A stretch of 47,247 nt of DNA from CAZPNX01 sp964518765 (GTDB taxonomy: Bacteria; Edwardsbacteria; AC1; EtOH8), in assembly GCA_964518765.1 (NCBI GenBank), contig CAZFJC010000021.1:1-47247 (forward strand), given 5' to 3'. Each line of letters starts with the position of its first letter. Position 1 is the stretch's first letter. The position numbers and the translations under genes were made by a program. The notes beneath the pieces are model-generated. The model ran no database searches, had not been told where the DNA came from, and saw nothing but the letters and a program-made list of their open reading frames with translations. Below are positions 41,026-47,247 of this stretch, in pieces.

Positions 41026-42270
41026 CTACCTCGGCCCGTAGATGGCCCCGATGAACAGGATGGAGCCCGTGCCGCCGTCGACGATGGCCATCAGGAACGG
41101 ATGGTCCACCACCATCCGGAATGGTTCGGGCTCGGGCCGCACCGAGGTGAACTTGACCCCGATCGAGGTCACCGCCGCCGCCTCGGTCCCCTCCTCGTTG
41201 ACCTCCACCACCGTCTTGTGCAGCACCTCGTCGATGGTCAGCCCGGCCGGGGCCATGCCCGAGAAGTCGGCCGCCTGGCCGAAGGCCGGCCCCATGCCCA
41301 GCTTGTCGAGGGCCGGTACCAGGTCGCGGAAGTAGTCGGCCTTGAACCGCGGCAGCTCGATATGGCCCTTGGCCTTGGCGAACCCCGAGAGCCAGCCGCT
41401 CCAGTTCTCGGCGTTCACCGATCTCAGGAATTCTCCCAGCCCGTCGCGCCTGTCCGGCAAAAACAGGTACATGGCGAACCGGCCATTCCCGTAGGGCAGC
41501 CGCGCCGCCTGAAAATCCTTGCCCCTGAGGTACTGGTATTCCCCGTCCTGGCGCATGAAGGGCATCCTCTGCGCCTGGCCGCCCGGCGGGAAGAAATCCT
41601 GTTCCCGGGTCAGGGCCTGGTCGAACTGGACCTGCCACTTCCCCTTGAAATAGACGGCGTTGATCAGGTATAAAGCCGCGTCCGGGGGGATGCGCTCCAG
41701 AATTTTTTCGATCTTGCCGTTGGTCTTCTCCTTGACCCATCCGTTGATGGTCCCCAGGGCCTGGGGGCCGGCGAAGTCGAGCTCCTGGGCCCGTCCCTCG
41801 AAATATCTCTCCACCCCGGCCTTGAACTCGGGCCTCAAGGGCAGCCCCTGCTTCGACCACAGCGAATTGGCGATCTCGAAGCGGACCAGGGTGTCGGCCG
41901 AGGCCAGCCCGGACTTCAGGGACAGGCTCGAGGACATTACGTCGATTGCCTGCGCCCCGGCGAGGTGCATGGCCTTGGCCATGGCCGCCGCCGTCCCGCC
42001 CCGGGCCCCGCTCCAGGCCATGCATAACGCGGTGTGGATGCTGTAGGGCGAGATGAAGACGTTCTCCCCCGGGCTCTTCTCGACCAGCTCGGCCAGCAGA
42101 TCGAAGCCCAGCCGGTTGGCGGCCTGGGGCAGGTCGGCGGGACTGACCGCTACGGCCGCCTGCGTTTGTTTTATTTGGATCCCGGCCTGTTTATCGGGAC
42201 GCTTGCCCAGGGCGAGGGAAGTCCGCGTAAAACTTAAAAGAAACATCAGAATAAGAGCTGTTTTCTTCAT
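41026..42270 (-). CDS. Secreted serpin (serine protease inhibitor)
   Basis: A 414-aa exported inhibitor. The signal peptide (about 1-22, ...TSLALG) is followed by a full serpin fold: NVFISPYSIHTALCMAWSGA, LYLINAVYFKGKWQ, the hinge EEGTEAAAVTS (360-370, counting from the GTG) and HPFLMAIVD near the end. By family numbering the hinge Gly is P15, which puts P1 near Thr376 and P1' near Ser377. The Ala-rich hinge predicts an inhibitory serpin rather than a non-inhibitory one. AAGGAG is 8 nt before the ATG at 42270 (a GTG lies just before it). It may shield the cell from proteases of hosts or neighbours. Confidence 0.93.
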   Translation of the reverse strand: MKKTALILMFLLSFTRTSLALGKRPDKQAGIQIKQTQAAVAVSPADLPQAANRLGFDLLAELVEKSPGENVFISPYSIHTALCMAWSGARGGTAAAMAKAMHLAGAQAIDVMSSSLSLKSGLASADTLVRFEIANSLWSKQGLPLRPEFKAGVERYFEGRAQELDFAGPQALGTINGWVKEKTNGKIEKILERIPPDAALYLINAVYFKGKWQVQFDQALTREQDFFPPGGQAQRMPFMRQDGEYQYLRGKDFQAARLPYGNGRFAMYLFLPDRRDGLGEFLRSVNAENWSGWLSGFAKAKGHIELPRFKADYFRDLVPALDKLGMGPAFGQAADFSGMAPAGLTIDEVLHKTVVEVNEEGTEAAAVTSIGVKFTSVRPEPEPFRMVVDHPFLMAIVDGGTGSILFIGAIYGPR

Positions 42271-42492
42271 CACTAACTCTCCTTATTTTGTACTTTATTT
42301 CCCCTTGGTGTCGTGCCTCCTGCTTGACGATAAATGTGAAAAGCCTGATGTCGGGATCTGGGGCGCCGAGCGGGCATGTCCACGGGCGGAGCAGTCACGA
42401 GGCCGCAGCCATTGGCAGAGATTCTGTGTATATCAGAGTTGATAACCAGTGCATTCCGTGCACGCAAAGCCCTGCGCCCCAGTGCGTCTTTG

Positions 42493-42555
42493 GTCCTTTC
42501 TGCGCAAACAGAAAGGACAAAAAAACCCTTTCTGGATTCCCGTTTTCACGGGAAT
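42493..42555. repeat. Intergenic palindromic repeats between serpin and phosphomannomutase genes
   Basis: The 310-bp gap holds no gene. It contains GTCCTTTCTG (42493-42502) paired with CAGAAAGGAC (42509-42518), a third copy CCTTTCTG (42527-42534) that can pair with the same arm, and ATTCCCG-TTTTCA-CGGGAAT (42536-42555), a common REP-like palindrome. On the minus strand the last is followed 11 nt on by seven Ts, so it may help end the phosphomannomutase transcript. Confidence 0.55.
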
Positions 42556-42580
42556 GACACCGTGTCAGATGAAATGGGGA

Positions 42581-43927
42581 TTAGGCCCTGATTATCTTCA
42601 GCAGCTCCTCGCTCTTCTCCTCCAGCAGCTTCCGCTCCCTGGCCTCGACGTTGAGCCTCAGCAGCGGCTCGGTGTTCGACGGCCGGACGTTGGCCCACCA
42701 GTCCGGGTAGGAGATGGTCAGTCCGTCCAGCTTGTCCAGCTCGGCCCCCTTCTGGGAGTAAATGGATTCCAGCTCCTGCAGCTTTTTGGGGATGTCGGCC
42801 ACGGTGCTGTTGGTCTCCGGAATGCGGACGTAGGGGTCCACCTCGGACACCAAAGCTGACAGCGGCTTGTTCTCCTCGGACAGGAGCTGCCAGCATACCA
42901 AGAAGGCCAGAAGCCCGGAGTCGGCGAACCAGAAATCCCGGAAGTAGAAGTGCCCCGAGTGCTCGCCGCCGAAGACGGCGTTGCGCTCCCGCATCATGGG
43001 CTTGATCAGGGCGTGGCCCACCCGGCTGCGCACCGCCGTGCCGCCGCATCTTTCGATGGTTTCCTTGACGCAGCGGGAGCAGATGGCGTTATAGATGACG
43101 GTGGAGCCCGGGTGCTTCTTTAAAAGCGACTTGGCCACCAGGGCGGCCACGTCCGAGCCGGCCAGGGCCTGTCCCTTCTCGTCGATCAGGAACATGCGGT
43201 CGGCATCGCCGTCGAAGGCCACCCCGAAGTCGCAGCCCCGCTCCAGCACCGTCTTCTGCAGGTCGGCGATGTTCTCCGGCTCGATGGGGCTGGCCGGATG
43301 GTTGGGGAAGCTGCCGTCCAGCTCGAAATAGAGGCGCACCAGGTCTCCGGGCAGGCGCTGGAACAGGGGAGGCACGGTCAGGCCGGCCATGCCGTTGCCG
43401 GCGTCCACCGCTATCTTGTAGCCCCATATCTTCTTGGGGTCGATGAACGACAGGCAGAAGTCCACATAGGCCGTCTCGATGTCCTGGGCCGTGACCCTGC
43501 CGGCCTTTCCCGACTTCTCCAGCTGGCCGGAGGCTATCAGGTCCCGTATCTGGAACAGCCCCTCCTCGCCCGACAGCGGCACCGCCTCCTTTTTGCAGAT
43601 CTTGAGCCCGTTGTACTCTTTGGGATTGTGGCTGGCGGTGATCATTACCCCGGCCGGGTAGCCGTACTTGCCCACCGCGAAGTACAGTCCATCGGTGGAG
43701 ACCAGGCCCAGGTCAACCACGTCGGCTCCCTGCATGGTGATGCCCTCGGCCAGGGCCTGGAAAAGAGGGGTCGAGGACTCCCTCATGTCGCGCCCCACCG
43801 CCACCGTGTCGCATTGCAGGTACTGGACCAAGGCCCGGCCGATGTCCCGGGCCGCGGCCTCGTCCAGGTCCTGGGGGTAGATGCCCCTGATGTCGTAGGC
43901 CTTGAAGATCTTGGGATTGATGGACAT
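42581..43927 (-). CDS. manB: Phosphomannomutase/phosphoglucomutase
   Basis: A 448-aa alpha-D-phosphohexomutase interconverting hexose 6- and 1-phosphates, feeding GDP-mannose or UDP-glucose for glycans. The phospho-serine is S99 in ITASHNP, the metal loop is DGDADR (239-244), the sugar-binding loop is GGEHSGH and the C-terminal phosphate loop is SNTEPLLRL. All four are intact, and the length is typical of the AlgC/ManB group. AGGAG lies 6 nt before the ATG. It probably supplies precursors for surface glycans. The gene symbol is by family resemblance. Confidence 0.92.
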   Translation of the reverse strand: MSINPKIFKAYDIRGIYPQDLDEAAARDIGRALVQYLQCDTVAVGRDMRESSTPLFQALAEGITMQGADVVDLGLVSTDGLYFAVGKYGYPAGVMITASHNPKEYNGLKICKKEAVPLSGEEGLFQIRDLIASGQLEKSGKAGRVTAQDIETAYVDFCLSFIDPKKIWGYKIAVDAGNGMAGLTVPPLFQRLPGDLVRLYFELDGSFPNHPASPIEPENIADLQKTVLERGCDFGVAFDGDADRMFLIDEKGQALAGSDVAALVAKSLLKKHPGSTVIYNAICSRCVKETIERCGGTAVRSRVGHALIKPMMRERNAVFGGEHSGHFYFRDFWFADSGLLAFLVCWQLLSEENKPLSALVSEVDPYVRIPETNSTVADIPKKLQELESIYSQKGAELDKLDGLTISYPDWWANVRPSNTEPLLRLNVEARERKLLEEKSEELLKIIRA

Positions 43928-43962
43928 GTCAGCTCCTGATTAGGTTGCACATATTTTTTAAA

Positions 43963-45930
43963 TTATCTCACCAGCGTTAATCTGACCGACCGGCTCTGGC
44001 CGGAGGCCTCCAGCCGGCAGACATAGATCCCGGCCGCGGCCCTTCTGCCCGATAGGTCCTTCCCGTCCCAGGTAACTTGGTGGGTTCCCTTTTCGGCGAA
44101 TTCATCGGCCAGCACCCGGAGGCACTGCCCGGCCAGGTTGTATATCTTCAAGGTCACCGGCCCATCCGCTGTTATCTGATATCTTATGGTTGTTATCTGC
44201 GAGAAGGGATTCGGAACGTTGGGGAACAACTTCAAACTCGCGATCCTTAACTCTGAACCCGGTCCTTGGGCCACCCCGGTGGCCGGCCCGAAGGAGACGT
44301 CGTCCCAGCGGTCCCAATAGGGCGTGGCGTTGGTGGCCAGTATCTTGAGCTTTATCCGGGCCATGGTCGTACCGGCCGGTGAGGCCACGTCCCCGGTGGT
44401 CAGGAACCGGTAGCCGGCGCTGTCGGCCGAGAGCGAGGCGGTGGTGTCCTCGCGGATCTCCCGATGGCAGACGTCCAGCCAGGCCACCCCGGCCTGCATG
44501 ATGTTGCCCGCGCCGTCGTTCTTGCGGGCCCACAGCGACAGGTTGTAGAAAACTCCCGGCTGGGCGGCCACGTCCTGGAAAAGGACCGAGAGGTATGGCG
44601 GGCCCTTGCCCCAGCCCTTGGGGTAGTGCTTGAGCGCCCTGGTTCCGGAGTGGACATAATCGGTGGCGGTCACCGCCAGCCCGTACTGGCCCTCCAGCCA
44701 TTCCCGGGGACGGACGCTGTCGGCCGTGGGCACGGCCGCCGTGTCCAGAAAGACCTGCTCCATGCCGCCGTTTTGCAGCGAATCGTTGGGCAGGTTGAAG
44801 GCCCAGCGCAGGGCGTCCCACAGCTCGTGGCGCGAGCCGTCATAGGACAGGGCCCACATGCCGGTGCCGGCCAGGCCGCTGTCCCAGACCGCCTGGTATT
44901 TATGGAGCAGGCTCTCCTCGTCGTCGTACCAGCACTGGTGATGGTCGCCGGAATAATAATAGTACCAAGGCGTGTACGAGGGGCCGTGCCACAGCCGGCC
45001 GTAGTTCTGCGCGTTGGGCTGGGCATTGACGAAGGTGACCGCAGTGCCCGAGGCCATGGTGGCCGAGCCGGGCGTCGTCCCGTCGCAGGGCCAGTCGAAC
45101 CCATAGTAGGGGAAGCCGCAGATCAGCTTGTCGCGACGGTTCCCGGAGTAGACCACATAGTCGTGGATGGTCCACCGCACGTCGCGGCTGTAGCCGTCCA
45201 GGGGGGACACCGGGCCGGTGTTGGACGAGCCGCTCCAGAAGTAGTCGTAGGCCATGATGAACATCCCGTCGGAGTAGATGGCCAGGCTGTCGTAGTCCCA
45301 GGCGCCGGACCAGTCCACCGCCGGGGTGGCCAGGGAGACATGGGAGGAAGGGTTCCAGGCATGGAAGCTGTCGGAGAGCTCTCGGATGAAGCGCACCATG
45401 TTCTGCTTCTGGGAATACTCCAGCCCCTCGAAGTCTATGTTGACCCCGTCGCAGTTGGCGTTGCGCACCATGCTCACCAGGTTGTGGGCCGCGTTGCTGC
45501 GGTGGGCGGCGCTGGAGAGGACGGAGGAGATGGTGGTCGAGCTGAAGCAGGTGGCGCAAAGGACCACCTTGACCCCGTTCTTGTGGGCCAGGTTGATGGT
45601 GGCCGACCACAGGGAGGGGAAGTTGTGGCTGTTGTCCAGGGAGCCGTCGGCGTTGACCCCGACGCTGAAGCAGGCCAGGTGGGTCAAAAGGTCGTAGTGC
45701 AGGTAGGTGTCCGAGGTCCAGTAGGGATCGTAGCCGAAGACGGTCTTGGTGATCCGGGGGGATTTGCTCCTGTCCAGCGGCGCTATCGGGCCGGCCGGCC
45801 CTTTGTCGCCTGGAAAGTCCTGATATCGTTCGTCTTGAAGTCGGTGGATGCTTTTATGAACGTCAGCGGCCAAGCCCTCGTCCCAAACCAGCTGCGCCAG
45901 CAGCGCGGCCGTCAGGAGACCGGTGATCAT
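43963..45930 (-). CDS. Secreted GH18-type glycoside hydrolase with FlgD-like C-terminal sorting domain
   Basis: A 655-aa exported protein. Residues about 60-390 form a GH18 barrel: FGYDPYW near the start and DGVNIDFEG (161-169) with E168 as candidate acid/base, as in chitinase/spore-coat SleL-like enzymes. A carbohydrate-binding-like beta domain follows (about 400-560). The last 85 residues (FPNVPNPFSQ, IYNLAGQCLRVL, GIYVCRLEAS, end RLTLVR) are the FlgD-like type IX sorting module. The N-terminus is only weakly signal-like. The ATG overlaps the stop of the GGDEF gene (ATGA). It may cut chitin, peptidoglycan or its own glycans. Confidence 0.84.
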   Translation of the reverse strand: MITGLLTAALLAQLVWDEGLAADVHKSIHRLQDERYQDFPGDKGPAGPIAPLDRSKSPRITKTVFGYDPYWTSDTYLHYDLLTHLACFSVGVNADGSLDNSHNFPSLWSATINLAHKNGVKVVLCATCFSSTTISSVLSSAAHRSNAAHNLVSMVRNANCDGVNIDFEGLEYSQKQNMVRFIRELSDSFHAWNPSSHVSLATPAVDWSGAWDYDSLAIYSDGMFIMAYDYFWSGSSNTGPVSPLDGYSRDVRWTIHDYVVYSGNRRDKLICGFPYYGFDWPCDGTTPGSATMASGTAVTFVNAQPNAQNYGRLWHGPSYTPWYYYYSGDHHQCWYDDEESLLHKYQAVWDSGLAGTGMWALSYDGSRHELWDALRWAFNLPNDSLQNGGMEQVFLDTAAVPTADSVRPREWLEGQYGLAVTATDYVHSGTRALKHYPKGWGKGPPYLSVLFQDVAAQPGVFYNLSLWARKNDGAGNIMQAGVAWLDVCHREIREDTTASLSADSAGYRFLTTGDVASPAGTTMARIKLKILATNATPYWDRWDDVSFGPATGVAQGPGSELRIASLKLFPNVPNPFSQITTIRYQITADGPVTLKIYNLAGQCLRVLADEFAEKGTHQVTWDGKDLSGRRAAAGIYVCRLEASGQSRSVRLTLVR

Positions 45931-46769
45931 CCCAGCACCCCGGCGCGCACCGTGTTGCCGCCGTCTCCCTTGGCCTGCAGCAGTAGGTCCGAGGCCTGCT
46001 TCAGCACCGCCTCCAACTCCAGGTCCGGGTTGAAGACGGTCACCAGGCCCACCGTCAGGGTGGCGTGGCAGTTCTCCCTGGCGGCCACCTGTTGGAACGA
46101 TTTATGTATCTTGGAGGCCGCCCCCCGCGCCTGCTCCACCCCGGTCTCGGGCAGCATGATGACGAATTCGTCGCCGCCCAGGCGGGCCACGATGTCGCTG
46201 GACCGGGTATGGTGCTGCAGGTCGGCGGCGAAGGCCTTCAGCAGGCGGTCCCCGTGGAGGAATCCCAGCAGATCGTTTATCTCCTTCAGATTGTCTATAT
46301 CTATGTAGGCCAGGGACAGGGGCTGGCGGCTGCGCCTGGCCCTTTTAAGCTCGGCCTGGGCTCGCTCCATGAAATACCCCAGGTTTAAGACTCCGGTCAG
46401 CAGGTCGGTCCGGTTGTATTTTCTTTCCCTCAGTTGGATTCGACGCAGGGCGGCTGCGGTCAGCGACACCACCAGCAAAGAAAGCAGGGAGGCCGCCGCG
46501 TCCAGGGCCGAGGCGGAGGTCGGGACCGTACCCCCGTGGATCCTGATCCCGGCCGCGGAATAGGCGGCCGCCCCGGCCAGGGAAAGCAGGATCCCTGCCC
46601 AGGGGCCGGCAGCCAATCCAGTGAAAATTGCCGGCAGCAGGTATAGGGCCAAAGTCTGGGGCAACGGCAGGAGGTATCGATGGGCCGCAGCCGCCGCGGC
46701 CAACAGCGCCAGCCCCAGCAGAGTGCCCAACCAGGCGGGCATGCCCGAAAGCTTTTCCGATAAACTCAT
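45927..46769 (-). CDS. Membrane diguanylate cyclase (GGDEF)
   Basis: A 280-aa enzyme making c-di-GMP. The N-terminus (about 12-108) has about four membrane helices of a small sensor-like region. The GGDEF domain follows, with the active-site GGDEF at 198-202 and the inhibitory RSSD at 189-192, five residues before it, so product inhibition is likely. AGGA precedes the ATG, and a consensus-like promoter lies upstream. Its product level would be opposed by the HD-GYP protein encoded at 30.3-31.4 kb. It is translationally coupled to the GH18 gene. Confidence 0.93.
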   Translation of the reverse strand: MSLSEKLSGMPAWLGTLLGLALLAAAAAAHRYLLPLPQTLALYLLPAIFTGLAAGPWAGILLSLAGAAAYSAAGIRIHGGTVPTSASALDAAASLLSLLVVSLTAAALRRIQLRERKYNRTDLLTGVLNLGYFMERAQAELKRARRSRQPLSLAYIDIDNLKEINDLLGFLHGDRLLKAFAADLQHHTRSSDIVARLGGDEFVIMLPETGVEQARGAASKIHKSFQQVAARENCHATLTVGLVTVFNPDLELEAVLKQASDLLLQAKGDGGNTVRAGVLG

Positions 46770-46796
46770 AGTCCTACTCCCATCTATGGCCGGATT

Positions 46797-46825
46797 AGTT
46801 TACCGCCCTCCAAGCCAGTTGTCAA
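46797..46825 (-). promoter_or_regulatory. Sigma70 promoter of the GGDEF/GH18 operon
   Basis: Minus strand TTGACA (46825-46820), 17-bp spacer, TAAACT (46802-46797), about 28 nt before the ATG. Confidence 0.75.
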
Positions 46826-47165
46826 GGCTTTTTCTTTCTGCTTCGAACCGACCGGCTTTGGAGTTTGTTCCCTGATTTTTCCGTTATCAATCGGATTCAT
46901 ACCGACGCAACTTTTGTCAGCTTTTTATACATTTTAGGGTTACGCCCAAACACATGAATGCTACGAAGTAAGCCTGAATCTCTCGATAGGTTTTGGATGT
47001 AAGTTACTATCAATGTCTTGTTTTGTGTCAGCGCCAAAGGTTGCACAGTTTGATAACCGTCTATCATATTGGTTTTCATATAGTTAAGGGTTTGCTTTAC
47101 CATCCATTTTGGAACGGTTTTTGCAGTTTTTTTTCTTTTAAACAATGATAGCAGGACAGCGATCG
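46826..47165. other. AT-rich intergenic region between divergent genes
   Basis: A 340-bp stretch of low GC between the GGDEF promoter and the plus-strand gene. A plus-strand leader and promoter for the latter should lie here, but only weak boxes (TTGCAG, 17 bp, AATGAT near 47120-47150) are seen. No convincing gene is found. Confidence 0.4.
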
Positions 47166-47247
47166 ATGAGATATTTAACACCATTAACTATGCTGGTGGT
47201 CCTGGCCGGCATGGCCTCGGCCCAGACGACCATCTTCTCGGACAACA
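47166..47247 (+). CDS. Secreted protein, N-terminal fragment (runs off the window)
   Basis: The only plus-strand gene I can support. The 27 visible codons give MRYLTPLTMLVVLAGMASAQ followed by TTIFSDN, a clear signal peptide with cleavage after ASA. AGGA lies about 9 nt before the ATG. The codons switch to the GC-rich usage of the chromosome within the signal peptide. The mature protein lies beyond the edge; function is unknown. Confidence 0.7.
   Translation, partial: MRYLTPLTMLVVLAGMASAQTTIFSDN

Noticed and set aside
44464..46308. Long plus-strand open frame of 614 codons
   Set aside because: Antisense to the GH18 and GGDEF genes, with no domains and skewed composition.
46897..47184. A 95-aa minus-strand open frame in the AT-rich right-hand gap
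   Set aside because: No ribosome site, no recognisable domain, and it overlaps the start and signal peptide of the better-supported plus-strand gene.

Overview
The window looks like a chromosomal contig from an uncultured diderm bacterium. LptB- and LolD-type ATPases imply an outer membrane with LPS-like and lipoprotein export. Two secreted proteins (a Kelch protein and a GH18 protein) end in the FlgD-like C-terminal sorting module typical of FCB-group and related candidate phyla (WOR-3, Edwardsbacteria, TA06, Zixibacteria-like lineages). That placement is an inference. Almost every gene lies on the minus strand, often with ATGA stop/start overlaps. The bulk of the DNA is GC-rich (about 60% by eye). 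The only convincing plus-strand gene is a secreted protein cut off by the right edge.

Layout. 0.1-9.6 kb: NlpC/P60-like lipoprotein, nucleotidyl cyclase, secreted Kelch protein, ArfB, PrsW-type protease, and a transport group (NSS sodium symporter, unknown exported protein, an unlisted 45-aa one-helix protein, LivK-like binding protein). 9.6-15 kb: DUF3795 protein, B12-binding radical SAM enzyme, small membrane protein, PLP aminotransferase, LptB, LolD. 15-23.6 kb: MFS transporter and a cell-surface glycan operon (Wzx-like flippase, two GT4 enzymes, PIG-L deacetylase, WbqC, a GT2-GT9 fusion). That operon is interrupted by an AT-rich insert holding a four-helix-bundle gene broken by two single-base deletions. 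23.7-31.4 kb: membrane coiled-coil protein, BatA/vWA protein, ThiD, PHP phosphatase, SnoaL-like protein, TPR protein, HD-GYP response regulator. 41-47 kb: secreted serpin, phosphomannomutase, GH18 protein, GGDEF cyclase.

The most unusual part is 32.4-41.0 kb. I read it as an integron gene-cassette array without an integrase in the window. Two clear attC sites (39521-39595, 40342-40408), each with the diagnostic extra base in the L'' arm, and a weaker third (32374-32447) delimit three cassettes. The first two each carry one hypothetical gene. The third is about 7.15 kb and holds a complete three-gene defence-like module: a PLD-nuclease/SNF2 helicase, an Eco57I-type adenine methyltransferase and a HEPN-like protein. 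The terminal heptamers of each cassette are complementary in the way expected if each had once been a circle, including the 7-kb one. Joining the outer flanks recreates an attI-like inverted repeat. Inside the methyltransferase, base composition drops sharply over the target-recognition region, suggesting replacement of the specificity domain.

Regulation visible in sequence: five sigma70-type minus-strand promoters with 17-bp spacers (before the cyclase, Kelch, coiled-coil, TPR and GGDEF genes) and hairpin terminators after the Kelch, LivK and coiled-coil genes. No tRNA, rRNA or CRISPR array was seen.
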